Of a stretch of DNA of 64,000 bases, positions 1 to 9,468 are shown piece by piece. The notes under the pieces were generated by a model. It had not been told where the DNA came from. It saw only the letters and a program-made list of their open reading frames with translations, and ran no database searches. A program made the position numbers and the translations under genes. The number at the start of each line of letters is the position of its first letter. The first letter of the stretch is position 1. Location: positions 61,124-125,123 of the forward strand of contig CAJXLV010000005.1 in NCBI GenBank assembly GCA_913056185.1, in the 5' to 3' direction. The DNA comes from an uncultured Bacteroidota bacterium. Its GTDB lineage: Bacteria; Bacteroidota; Rhodothermia; Rhodothermales; Salinibacteraceae.

Positions 1-101
1 GTCACGGTGCCACTAATCTGCCGCTCCTGAGCATGGCCCGTGCCCACGCAGAGGGCCAGGCTCAGAAGCACAAGGGTAAAGATCGAGCCTCGGTATTGCA
101 T
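1..101 (-). CDS. N-terminus of a SusC/RagA-like TonB-dependent receptor (partial, runs off the left edge)
   Basis: Minus-strand translation from ATG at 101: MQYRGSIFTLVLLSLALCVGTGHAQERQISGTV; signal peptide followed by the start of a carboxypeptidase-regulatory-like domain. Too short for the ORF track. Confidence 0.6.
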   Translation of the reverse strand, partial: MQYRGSIFTLVLLSLALCVGTGHAQERQISGTV

Positions 102-125
102 AGGATGGATGCTGTGTCGATGATG

Positions 126-157
126 CAAAATTATACGAGGAGGGGCGGCCCCTCCAA
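126..157 (-). promoter_or_regulatory. Bacteroidota-type promoter (-7 TAATTTTG at 126-133, -33 TTG at 155-157)
   Basis: Matches TTG-N21-TAnnTTTG upstream of the ATG at 101; the spacer contains the palindrome GGAGGGGC-G-GCCCCTCC (139-155). Confidence 0.55.
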
Positions 158-241
158 CACCGGGGCGATGCTCGCAATTGGACGGCGCCCCTATGTGGCC
201 GACCCGTGCTTTGTATCCGCTGCAATGAACATCTTCTTTAT

Positions 242-253
242 GAAAGCGCTTTC
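242..253. promoter_or_regulatory. LacI-family operator-like palindrome GAAAGCGCTTTC
   Basis: Perfect 12-bp palindrome with central CG, upstream of the SusC-like gene and next to the lacI-type gene. Confidence 0.55.
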
Positions 254-317
254 TCCCGGAGCAGATCGGGCAGGCTGCGCAGAGGGCGAGTGCCTCTTTT
301 TGCTACGATGCTTTGCC

Positions 318-1406
318 CTACCCCGACGCCTCACTGAACGGAAACCGGGGCGACGCGCCCGGCTCGCCGTCCCGTGCGCCACAGGTTTGCCGCACCACGA
401 GCTCCGGTGAGAATACTGTACTTGAGACCGGGGGCTCCCCTGAGGCATCAATGCGCCGCAACAGGTTTCGCGTAGCTCGGATGCCCATGGTGCGGGCCGG
501 TTGGCGAAGCGTAGTGAGGCCGGCACAGCGGCTCAGCTCAATGTCGTCGAACCCAACAATGGCGAGATCGCCGGGCACGCGGAGGTCAGATTCACGGGCT
601 GCCTGAATTGCCCCGAAGGCCTGCATGTCGGAGGCGGCAAACACGGCGTCAGGGGGCGGCCTCTGGTTCAACAGGATGCGCATGGCCCGGTAGCCACCCT
701 CGGCGGAAAAGGCGAAGGGACGCTCATCGCTGGCCGCAATAAAGCCCTGATCCACCGATCGCCCGTCATCTCGCAGCGCTTGTTCGTACCCCTCGCGACG
801 GAGACGAGCCGGGGGCGGGTCATACTCCACCGTAATGTGCCCGATGCGCTCGTATCCGAGATCAATCAGGTGCTGCGTCGCCTCGTATCCTCCTTTCCGG
901 CTGTCGACTGCGAACGACTCGAACGCCGAATGCTCAATGTCGACCAGCACGATGGACTGTCCGCTTTCTCTCAGGCGCTTGGCCCACTCGTCGGTGAGCG
1001 GCACGGAGAGCAGCAGCAGGCCATCGCTGCGGCCGGGCTGAAGGGCCCGCGCTATGTGTGCGTTAAGCGGATCCGGGTCCGGCCGCTCGTGAATACGTCC
1101 CTGCGCCTTGGCCGGCGCGTGCACCACAAGGTCCATGTCTCGGTCGGCCAGCACATGCTGGATGCCGCGCATCACGTGCATGTAAAAGTAGTTGGCCACC
1201 ACAGGCGCCACGACAGCAATCTGGTTCGTGTGCTCCCGCGCAAGATTTTGCGCCGACGCGTGCGGACGGTAGTTGAGGACGTCCGCTGCCTCGATCACAT
1301 TCTGCCGGGTCTCCTCACTCACCCCGGGTTCGTCGTTGAAGACGCGCGATACCGTGGCGGTAGATACACCTGCTCGTTCAGCAATGTCGTAAATCGTTGC
1401 TGACAC
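318..1406 (-). CDS. LacI family transcriptional regulator
   Basis: N-terminal HTH IYDIAERAGVSTATVSRVFN, then periplasmic-binding-like domain; GTG start. Confidence 0.95.
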   Translation of the reverse strand: MSATIYDIAERAGVSTATVSRVFNDEPGVSEETRQNVIEAADVLNYRPHASAQNLAREHTNQIAVVAPVVANYFYMHVMRGIQHVLADRDMDLVVHAPAKAQGRIHERPDPDPLNAHIARALQPGRSDGLLLLSVPLTDEWAKRLRESGQSIVLVDIEHSAFESFAVDSRKGGYEATQHLIDLGYERIGHITVEYDPPPARLRREGYEQALRDDGRSVDQGFIAASDERPFAFSAEGGYRAMRILLNQRPPPDAVFAASDMQAFGAIQAARESDLRVPGDLAIVGFDDIELSRCAGLTTLRQPARTMGIRATRNLLRRIDASGEPPVSSTVFSPELVVRQTCGARDGEPGASPRFPFSEASG

Positions 1407-1434
1407 AAGGACGGAAGCTAACGCAATGTTTATC

Positions 1435-1446
1435 GTAAGCGCTTAC
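1435..1446. promoter_or_regulatory. LacI-family operator-like palindrome GTAAGCGCTTAC
   Basis: Perfect 12-bp palindrome 29 bp upstream of the regulator start, in the divergent spacer with the symporter; a related half-conserved site GAAACCGCTTAC lies at 1543-1554. Confidence 0.65.
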
Positions 1447-1673
1447 ATAGTATTTTTCCTGGAATCCAATGTCAAACCGGTGAGATTGCCCCCCGCAGGC
1501 GATCCTCTCTTGCGTCCCTGCTTGTCCCTTGATACTTTTCCCGAAACCGCTTACAACCATGCTGTCGCCAATTTTTGGGCTTGCTGAGGGCAAAGCCAGC
1601 CCCACAGGCCCCTGCCCCCTTGTCTCGCGTTCCTCGGTTTCGTCCGCGTCTCCTCAGAATTGACGCCGACTCC

Positions 1674-3251
1674 ATGTCCCCGGATTTTCCGCTCGCCACG
1701 CTGGATCTCGCCATCATTGTCGGCTACTTCGCGGTTGTCGGGGGGATCGGGTACGTGGTAGCCCAGCGCATCGACAGTGGTGACGACTTGTTTCTCGCCG
1801 GGCGCACGCTCGCGTGGGGAACGATTGGGTTCTCCCTCTTTGCGTCGAACATTTCGAGCACCACGCTCATCGGGCTCGCGGGGGATGCCTACCGCACGGG
1901 CATTGCGGTGTCGAACTACGAGTGGATGGCGGGAGTGGTGCTCGTGTTCATCGCCATCTTCTTCGTGCCGTTTTTCATCCGGTCGGGGCTTACGACCATT
2001 CCAGAGTACTTGGAAAAGCGGTTCGACGTGCGGTCACGCAAGTACTTTTCGGGCCTTACCATCTTCACGAGCGTCATTATTGACACGGCGGGGGGGATCT
2101 ACGCCGGGACCGTGGTGCTGCGGACGTTCTTTCCGGAGCTGCCGTTCGTGCCCACCGCACTGGCCCTGGCCCTCATTGCGGGCGTGTACACCGCGGCGGG
2201 CGGCCTCGCGGCCGTCGTGTACACCGACATCCTGCAGGCCGTCATCCTGCTCATCGGCTCCACGTTTATCGCCGGCATCACCTTCGCGGAGTTCGACTTC
2301 TCCTGGGCCAAGGCGACGGCCCAACTGCCGGAGGGTCACCTGTCGCTCATTCGGCCGATGGACAGCGAGGGGCTGCCCTGGCTCGGCACCCTCGTGGGCG
2401 TGCCCATCCTCGGCTTCTACTACTGGGGCCTTAACCAGTACATCGTGCAGCGCATCCTGGGCGCGCGCAATCTCAAGAATGCCCGGTGGGGCGCCATGCT
2501 CGGTGGCTTTCTGAAGCTGCTGCCGCTTTTCATCATGGTGCTTCCGGGCGCCTTTGCGCTGCAGCTGTATCCAGACCTGGGAAACCCCGATCAGGTCTTC
2601 CCGACGCTCGTCACGGACCTGCTGCCGGTGGGTGTCGTGGGGATCGTGATGGCCGGCCTCATCGCCGCCATCATGTCCACCATCGACTCCACGCTCAACT
2701 CGGCCTCGACGCTCATCACGATCGACTTCATCAAGCCCCGGCGCGAGAACCTTTCGCCCGAAGAGACCGGGCGCATCGGGCGCATCACCACCATCGTGCT
2801 GATGCTCGTGGCTGCCGGCTGGGCGCCCATGATTCGGTACTTTCCGGGGCTCTGGAGCTACATCCAGTCGGTGCTGTCATACCTCGTCCCGCCGGTGGTG
2901 GCCATCTTTCTGCTCGGCGTGTTCTGGCCGCGTACGAACGGGAAGGGGGCCTTTGCCACACTGGTGGGGGGGCACGCGCTGTCCCTCGGCGTCTTTGTGC
3001 TGAGTCAGATGGGACTGATCAACCTGCACTTCACCATCATCGCGGGCCTCCTGACGGCCGTCTGCATCGGGATGCTCGTGGTGTTCTCCCTTGTGCTGGG
3101 CGACGCGCCCGCGAAGGCGAAGGTCGATGACCTGACCTGGGCCAATCGGGTATCCGGGACCGGCTCCTCGGCCGTATGGTACAAAAACTACCGCGTCCAT
3201 GCGGCCACGGTGCTCGTCCTCACAGGGGCGATGCTGGTCGTGTTCTGGTAG
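1674..3251 (+). CDS. Sodium:solute symporter (SSS family)
   Basis: Multi-TM protein with SSS hallmarks (GGIGYVVAQRIDSGDDLFLAGRTLAWGTIGFSLFASNISSTTLIGLAG; AAIMSTIDSTLNSASTLITIDF). Start set to internal ATG. Confidence 0.9.
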   Translation: MSPDFPLATLDLAIIVGYFAVVGGIGYVVAQRIDSGDDLFLAGRTLAWGTIGFSLFASNISSTTLIGLAGDAYRTGIAVSNYEWMAGVVLVFIAIFFVPFFIRSGLTTIPEYLEKRFDVRSRKYFSGLTIFTSVIIDTAGGIYAGTVVLRTFFPELPFVPTALALALIAGVYTAAGGLAAVVYTDILQAVILLIGSTFIAGITFAEFDFSWAKATAQLPEGHLSLIRPMDSEGLPWLGTLVGVPILGFYYWGLNQYIVQRILGARNLKNARWGAMLGGFLKLLPLFIMVLPGAFALQLYPDLGNPDQVFPTLVTDLLPVGVVGIVMAGLIAAIMSTIDSTLNSASTLITIDFIKPRRENLSPEETGRIGRITTIVLMLVAAGWAPMIRYFPGLWSYIQSVLSYLVPPVVAIFLLGVFWPRTNGKGAFATLVGGHALSLGVFVLSQMGLINLHFTIIAGLLTAVCIGMLVVFSLVLGDAPAKAKVDDLTWANRVSGTGSSAVWYKNYRVHAATVLVLTGAMLVVFW

Positions 3252-3467
3252 CCCCCAAACCCTACGCGCTCTCGTCTTCACGAGGCCCCTCTTCGCGAGG
3301 CCTCTCGGCCGGCCAACAAGTTTCGCCCGCACCAGGAGCAGCGTGCGTGCCCGAATGGGCGCCCAGGAGCCCGTGCCGGCCAGTACGGGTTGCCCTCCTG
3401 CAGGGGCCCTCGACGGCGCCCCCCTGCTCCGCCCGTCCCCCCAGCACGCTCGCCCGCTTCCCGCAGC

Positions 3468-4466
3468 ATGCCCCCTTCCGTCTGTTTCGTTGTTCAGCAA
3501 GTTGCCCCGTCGGCCCCGCCGCTGTGGCTGGTCGCCCTCCTCGCAGGGACCGTGGTCGTAGGACTCGGCGTGCTTTATCGCCGCGCCTACCCGGGGATGC
3601 ACACGGGCGCCTCCTCGGACGAAGAGGAGGCGGGCACCGTCTACGTCCTGACCAACCCCGAGCACGAACACCTGGTGAAGGTCGGCTACACGACCCGGAG
3701 TGCCCAAACCCGGGCCAGAGAACTCTCGTCGGCCACCGGCGTGCCCGGCGACTTTTCCGTGGCCTACGAAGCCTCCACCCCAACCCCGCGGGCGGTGGAG
3801 CAGGCCGCCCACAGCCGGCTGTCGGATCACAAGGTGAAGCGGAACCGGGAGTTCTTTGAGGTGTCCCCACAAACAGCGCGTGAGGCCATCGAGGCCGAAA
3901 TCGGGGCACGCTCGTCGGGCGCGCGGCGCGGACTGGGGGGAGTGCTGTTGGCCGTCGCTCTCTTCGGCGGCCTGTCGCTGGTTACGTTTCATCCGGGAGA
4001 TCCGGCGCCGGAGTCTCCCCTCTCGATCGGGGACTCCCCGGAGACGGATTCTAAAAAAACCGGCGCGCACAACCTTCTCGGCCTGCCGGGCGCGTGGGGC
4101 GCGTCGCTCCTTATGCGATACGGCTTCGGCTACCTGACTCTGCTCCCAATCGGGGTACTGGGACTGGTCGGGGCTGCCTTCGTGCAGCGGCGTCCCCTGC
4201 GCCCTCTCCTGGTGCCCGCCCTGCTGATTCTCCTCGCCACCGCGGCCACTGCCAGCTTCCTCGGCGAACTCATCGCGACTGCCCCCGTCCCGGTTGGCTG
4301 GAACGGAGCCTCCCCGTCTCCGTCCGAGGTGCCTCTCTGGAACGGGGGCTACGGACAGACGCTCGCCGCGTGGCTTCGCGGGCTCTACGGCTCGGGGCGG
4401 GCCCTCCTGATTTCCGGAGCCACCGCGGGCGTCAGCACTGCCTGCCTCGCCTGGTGGGGGCGGTAG
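3468..4466 (+). CDS. Membrane protein: N-terminal TM, T5orf172/MUG113 GIY-YIG-like domain, then FtsK-type 4TM domain without an ATPase
   Basis: GTVYVLTNPEHEHLVKVGYTTRSAQTRARELSSATGVPGDFSVAYEASTP...EFFEV resembles T5orf172; TFHPGDP...AHNLLGLPGAWGASLLMRYGFGYLTLLPIGVLGLVGA resembles the FtsK 4TM domain. Confidence 0.7.
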   Translation: MPPSVCFVVQQVAPSAPPLWLVALLAGTVVVGLGVLYRRAYPGMHTGASSDEEEAGTVYVLTNPEHEHLVKVGYTTRSAQTRARELSSATGVPGDFSVAYEASTPTPRAVEQAAHSRLSDHKVKRNREFFEVSPQTAREAIEAEIGARSSGARRGLGGVLLAVALFGGLSLVTFHPGDPAPESPLSIGDSPETDSKKTGAHNLLGLPGAWGASLLMRYGFGYLTLLPIGVLGLVGAAFVQRRPLRPLLVPALLILLATAATASFLGELIATAPVPVGWNGASPSPSEVPLWNGGYGQTLAAWLRGLYGSGRALLISGATAGVSTACLAWWGR

Positions 4467-4823
4467 CGCGCGCCCCTCACATCATCACGAATCCGCGCGC
4501 CCGGACAGTGCATCCAGCTCGAGTACTGTCGAAGAATCCCTCTCGACGACGCATGAGCGATGAGACGACCTCCCTTCTGGTTGATGGCCTCCTGGTTGAT
4601 GGCCTCAACGGCGAAGGCCTGGGCGGCCCCCACGTCACGCTGATGCGCCAGATCAAGAGCGAGCCCCTCCCCGACCACGAACGCCGCCCAGGCGACCTTG
4701 TGATGATCCCGAGACAAGACCCGCGCCGCGTCGCGGGACCCCGTTGGGCTCCTTGTCGTTGGGGGCGGTGGAGCCCAAGTGGGCCCTGCTCGCCTCTTTC
4801 CACAGACGCCCCCCGTTTGCCCC

Positions 4824-7643
4824 ATGCGCCCCCCGTTCCTGCTCGTGCTGGTGACCCTTCTGCTCGCCGCCTGCACCACCGTCAACGTTCAACCACCCCC
4901 GCCGACCGACGACGAACCGGCCGCGCCGTCTGCAGAAACGGCCACGGCTAATGCCGAGACGAAGGACGACAAAGAGGCAGACGAGGACGAAGAAGACGAG
5001 GACGATCCGTTCACGCCCTGGAAAAAGGCCCTCGAGGACACCGAGGAGATTGAGGGCTTCCTCCCCCTCCACCGGACCGAGGACGGCACGCTCTACGCCG
5101 AAATCCCCGATGAGCGCCTCGGCACCCTCTTCGGACTCACCCTCCACATCAGCCAGGGCGCCGGCGTCTTTAACCTGCACGACGGCCTTCCGCTCAGCAA
5201 CACGCGCCTGATGCAGTTTCGGCGCGTAGACCACACGGTGCACCTCGTCCACCGCAACGTCCGCTTCCGCGCCGACGCAGGCCCGATGCGCCAATCGCTG
5301 ACCGACAACACGGCCCACTCCACCGTCCAGGCCTTCGACATCGTGAGCCGCAACGACTCGACGGGCCACGTGCTCGTTGAATTTTCCGACTTCCTGGTGT
5401 CCGACTATCCCCAGATCGGGGACCGCCTGCGGCTCTACTTCGGCGGGGCATCCGCCACGCTACAGCGCGGCAAGAGCTACGTGGACCGGGCGCTGGGCTT
5501 TCCGGACAACACCGAGATCGACGTGTCGCTCACCTACCAGGGGTCGAGCCCGCCACTCATTGGGGGCGAGGCGGTGCCCGACTACCGCGCCGTGCCCGTG
5601 GGCGTGCGGTACTCGCTGTTTGAACTGCCCGACACAAAAATGCAGCGACGGCTCGCCGACAACCGGGTGGGCTACTTCACCAACGCCGTAAAGGACTTCT
5701 CGCGCGACCCGCAGGCCTCCCCGTACGTGCAATACGTACAGCGCTGGCGGCTGGCCCCCAGCGACACCGCTGCGTACAAGGCAGGCGATCTCGTGGAGCC
5801 GGCCGAGCCGATTGTGTACTACGTAGACCGCACCGTTCCCGCGCGCTACCGCCCGTACGTGAGGCAGGGCATTGAGGCCTGGAACGAGGCCTTCCGGGCC
5901 GCCGGCTACAAGAACGCCGTGGTGGCCAAACGGGCCCCGGACGACTCTACCTGGAGCGCCGAGGACATCCGCTACTCCACCGTGCGCTGGACGGCGGCCC
6001 ACCAGATGGGCTACGCCATCGGCCCCTCGCAGACGGACCCGCGAACGGGCGAAATCCTGAACGCCGACATTCTCATCTCCTCCTCGTTCGTGCGCGGCTG
6101 GCAGCAATCCTTTCGTCAGCTCACGCCCGAAACGGCAGCCCCCGGCGACGCGGCGGGCCGCCTTCCGGTTCGCCCCCGCACGCCCCAGACGCTCCGCACG
6201 ATGCTCTCGCCCGCTCTCGCCCGCCGGGCCTGCTGGGCCGAGCGCGGCAAGGCCCAACAACTGGGGCTGCAGCGCACCCTGCTGCTCGCCCGCGGCCACA
6301 TGGAGCCCGGCGCTCCCATGCCCGACGACTACCTCGGCGCCGCCATCAAAGACCTTGTGATGCACGAGGTGGGCCACACGCTCGGCCTGCGCCACAACTT
6401 CAAGGCCTCCTCCGGCATCCCCAGCGACAAGCTCCACGACGAACGCTACACCCGGGAGCACGGCGTCAGCCTCTCGGTGATGGACTACGCGCCGGTAAAC
6501 GTGGCGCTCAACGAAGACAAGCAGGGCCACTACTGGAACCCAAACGTGGGGCCCTACGACGAGTGGGCCATCCAGTACGGCTACATGCCCATTGCGGAAC
6601 AGGCGGAGAAGGGCCCGCTCACGCAAAACGGCCCCCTGGCCGACACCCTGACCGCCGAGACGGCCGGGCTCGACAAGATTGCCGCTGCGTCGAGCGACCC
6701 GGAGCACCGCTACGGCACCGACGAGGACACCTGGCTGGGGGCCTACGCCGTCGATCCCCTCACCAACGCCTGGGAGCTGGGCCACGACCCCAAGGCGTTT
6801 GCCCGCTCCCGCACCCGGCTCGTGGACAAGGTGATGCCGAAGCTCGATGAACGGCTCGTGGCGGAGGGCGAACGCTACTCCCCCCTCCGCCGGGCTACCA
6901 CGTCCCTCCTCCTCACCCGCTACCAGGCGCTCCTCCCGGTCGCCAAATCCGTGGGTGGCAACTACGTGGCCCGCGACCACAAGGGCACGCCCAACGCCCG
7001 CCCCCCGCTCCGGCCCGTGCCGGCAGAAGAGCAGCGCGCGGCCGTGCAGTTGCTCGTCGACGACGCTTTTGCCCCCGACGCCTTTCAGTTTGAGGCCGAG
7101 CGCCTCAACAAGCTGGCGCCCAACCGCAACAACCACTGGGGCGCCTCGCTGAGCCTGCCGGTGGACTACCCCGTGCACAGCTACGTGGACCGCGTGCAGT
7201 CGAACCTGCTCCGCGAGCTGCTCCATCCGGCCCGCCTGCGGCGCATGATCGACAATGACGTGCGCACCTCGGGCGACACCTACCGGCCCGGTGCTCTCCT
7301 GCAGGACCTGACGGCGGCCATCTGGAGCGAACTGAATGCGAGCGCCCCCCCAACCCCCATCAACTCGTTCCGCCGCCCGCTGCAGCGCACCTACACCGAC
7401 CTGCTCATCGAGCTCATGATGGGCAAAACCAGCTGGATCACCATCACGATGGCCGGGGCCGACCAGGTGGAGTCTCCCGAGGACGTGCGCTCAATGGCGC
7501 GGCTCGAACTGGCCGAACTGGCCGACCGGGTCGCCCAGGCCCTTCAGGCCTCGGGCCTCGACCGGGAAACGCAGGCCCACCTCGCCGAGACGAAGGCCCG
7601 CCTCGACCGCGCCCTCAATGCCTCGCTGGACCTGGCCCCGTAA
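4824..7643 (+). CDS. Zinc-dependent metalloprotease lipoprotein (metzincin-like, DUF5117-type)
   Basis: Lipobox LLAACTT; catalytic HEVGHTLGLRHN and downstream SVMDYAPVN Met-turn. Confidence 0.9.
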   Translation: MRPPFLLVLVTLLLAACTTVNVQPPPPTDDEPAAPSAETATANAETKDDKEADEDEEDEDDPFTPWKKALEDTEEIEGFLPLHRTEDGTLYAEIPDERLGTLFGLTLHISQGAGVFNLHDGLPLSNTRLMQFRRVDHTVHLVHRNVRFRADAGPMRQSLTDNTAHSTVQAFDIVSRNDSTGHVLVEFSDFLVSDYPQIGDRLRLYFGGASATLQRGKSYVDRALGFPDNTEIDVSLTYQGSSPPLIGGEAVPDYRAVPVGVRYSLFELPDTKMQRRLADNRVGYFTNAVKDFSRDPQASPYVQYVQRWRLAPSDTAAYKAGDLVEPAEPIVYYVDRTVPARYRPYVRQGIEAWNEAFRAAGYKNAVVAKRAPDDSTWSAEDIRYSTVRWTAAHQMGYAIGPSQTDPRTGEILNADILISSSFVRGWQQSFRQLTPETAAPGDAAGRLPVRPRTPQTLRTMLSPALARRACWAERGKAQQLGLQRTLLLARGHMEPGAPMPDDYLGAAIKDLVMHEVGHTLGLRHNFKASSGIPSDKLHDERYTREHGVSLSVMDYAPVNVALNEDKQGHYWNPNVGPYDEWAIQYGYMPIAEQAEKGPLTQNGPLADTLTAETAGLDKIAAASSDPEHRYGTDEDTWLGAYAVDPLTNAWELGHDPKAFARSRTRLVDKVMPKLDERLVAEGERYSPLRRATTSLLLTRYQALLPVAKSVGGNYVARDHKGTPNARPPLRPVPAEEQRAAVQLLVDDAFAPDAFQFEAERLNKLAPNRNNHWGASLSLPVDYPVHSYVDRVQSNLLRELLHPARLRRMIDNDVRTSGDTYRPGALLQDLTAAIWSELNASAPPTPINSFRRPLQRTYTDLLIELMMGKTSWITITMAGADQVESPEDVRSMARLELAELADRVAQALQASGLDRETQAHLAETKARLDRALNASLDLAP

Positions 7644-7708
7644 GAGCCTGCGTCCTACCGAGGGTGGACCGGGCCCTCCCAGATGATCTCTCCGACTCCG
7701 ACGGTTGA

Positions 7709-7815
7709 TACGTGATGAGTGATTCGTGATCTTTGGGCTGGAGCGCCAATCACGCCTCACGCTCCACGCCTCGCGTTCCACGCCTCACACATCTCCCTCA
7801 CGCATTACGCCCCTC
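7709..7815. repeat. Degenerate short-period intergenic repeat (TCACGAATC / CACGCCTC units)
   Basis: GTGATGAGTGATTCGTGAT then CACGCCTCACGCTCCACGCCTCGCGTTCCACGCCTCAC immediately upstream of pncB. Confidence 0.6.
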
Positions 7816-7817
7816 CC

Positions 7818-9206
7818 ATGCCCTTCGACGACCACCTCCGCCCGGAGACATCTGCCCTGTACACGGACCTCTATCAGCTCACCATGCTCCAGGCCTACTG
7901 GCGCGAAGGCATGGACGCCCCCGCCGTGTTCGACCTCTTCGTGCGCCGCCTGCAGGGCCGCAACTACCTGCTGGCCTGCGGGCTGGAACAGGCGCTGGAG
8001 TTTCTCGAGACGCTGTCCTTCTCCGAGGCCGCCCTCGACTACCTCCACGACCAGGAGCAGTTCGACGATGCCTTCCTCGACTGGCTCTCGGGCTTCGAAT
8101 TTACCGGCGACGTGTACGCCGTTCCGGAGGGCACCCCGGTGTTTGCCGATGAGCCCATCGTGGAGGTCGTCGCGCCCATCGGCGAGGCGCAGCTCGTGGA
8201 AACCTTTCTGCTGAACCAGATCACGTTCCAGACCGCCATCGCCTCCAAGGCCTGCCGCGTGGTGGACGCCGCCCAACGGGACGACGCGGACCGGCTGGTG
8301 GCCGACTTTGGGATGCGCCGCATGCAGGGCACCGACGCGGCAATGAAGGGCGCCCGCGCCGCCCTCATCGCGGGCGCCGACGCCACCTCCAACGTGGCCG
8401 CCGGACAGGCCTACGACGCCCCCATCACCGGCACCATGGCCCACAGCTACGTCGAGGCCCACGACTCGGAGCTGGACGCCCTGCGCGCCTTCGCGCAGCA
8501 GTACCCGGAGACGGTCCTGCTGGTGGATACGTACGACACGCTCGACGGCGTGCGCAAGGTGATCGACCTCGTGACCGACCCCAAGCTCGACATCGAGGTG
8601 GGCGGCATCCGGCTCGACTCTGGCGACCTGGCGGCCCTGGCTCAGCAGTCGCGTCGCCTGCTCGACGAGGCCGGCCTCCACGACGTTCTCATTCTGGCCA
8701 GCGGCGGGCTCGACGAATACGCAATCGCGGAGCTCCTCGATCGCGGCGCGCCCCTCGACGGCTTCGGGGTGGGCACCAAAATGGGAACCTCGGCCGATCA
8801 TCCCGCGCTCGACAGCGCCTACAAGCTCTCGGGCTACGCCGGCGAGCCCCGCATGAAGCTCTCCAAGGCGAAGTCGAACCTGCCGGGCCGCAAGCAGGTG
8901 GTGCGGCAGTACGAAAACGGCATGGCCGTGCGCGATGTGATTGCTACGGACGCAGAGCAGGTCAGCGGCGCGCCCCTGCTGGAGCGCGTCATGGCCAACG
9001 GGCAGCGCACGGAGGCCGGCGCCTCGCGTCCCCTCACGGCCCTGCGCGAACACGCCGCGGCGCGCCTCGCGGAACTGCCGGCGCGCCTCCGGGCCCTCTC
9101 CCCCGACGTGCCGCCGCACGAGGTGGTCCTCAGCGACGGGCTGGAGGCGCGCCGCCGCTCTACCCGGCGCGCCCTCGAAGCAGAGATGGCCGCCGAAGCC
9201 TCCTAA
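7818..9206 (+). CDS. pncB: Nicotinate phosphoribosyltransferase
   Basis: LYTDLYQLTMLQAYWREG; GTMAHSYVEAHDSE; VGGIRLDSGDLAALA; GFGVGTKMGTS. Confidence 0.93.
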   Translation: MPFDDHLRPETSALYTDLYQLTMLQAYWREGMDAPAVFDLFVRRLQGRNYLLACGLEQALEFLETLSFSEAALDYLHDQEQFDDAFLDWLSGFEFTGDVYAVPEGTPVFADEPIVEVVAPIGEAQLVETFLLNQITFQTAIASKACRVVDAAQRDDADRLVADFGMRRMQGTDAAMKGARAALIAGADATSNVAAGQAYDAPITGTMAHSYVEAHDSELDALRAFAQQYPETVLLVDTYDTLDGVRKVIDLVTDPKLDIEVGGIRLDSGDLAALAQQSRRLLDEAGLHDVLILASGGLDEYAIAELLDRGAPLDGFGVGTKMGTSADHPALDSAYKLSGYAGEPRMKLSKAKSNLPGRKQVVRQYENGMAVRDVIATDAEQVSGAPLLERVMANGQRTEAGASRPLTALREHAAARLAELPARLRALSPDVPPHEVVLSDGLEARRRSTRRALEAEMAAEAS

Positions 9207-9468
9207 CGGTTCGCCGGCTGCTACAAAACGGGCATTCATTCTTTCGGCCCCGCGTGTGCCACGGATGCACCCGTCGGCCGATTTTGAAGTGGGGCTGCGC
9301 GCTACGAATCCTGCGCACTGTCGCCGCGGCTCCGTACAGCCCCCCGCGGCCCACCAGCCCCTCCCCGCCCGGATCATCTCTAATTCACAAATGTAACACG
9401 GCTGAAACCCAAATCGTCCTCGGCCACGCGCCGTGTGCCCTGCCCTCCGCGCCAAGCCGCCCTGCGCC

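Noticed and set aside
4385-4823. Minus-strand segment reading HKVAWAAFVVGEGLALDLAHQRDVGAAQAFAVEAINQEAINQKGG, a possible gene remnant
   Set aside because: Faint resemblance to protein-coding sequence only, with a 15-bp tandem duplication; not enough to call a pseudogene.
5460-7226. 588-aa minus-strand ORF
   Set aside because: Antisense to the zinc metalloprotease with HExxH motif; composition artefact.
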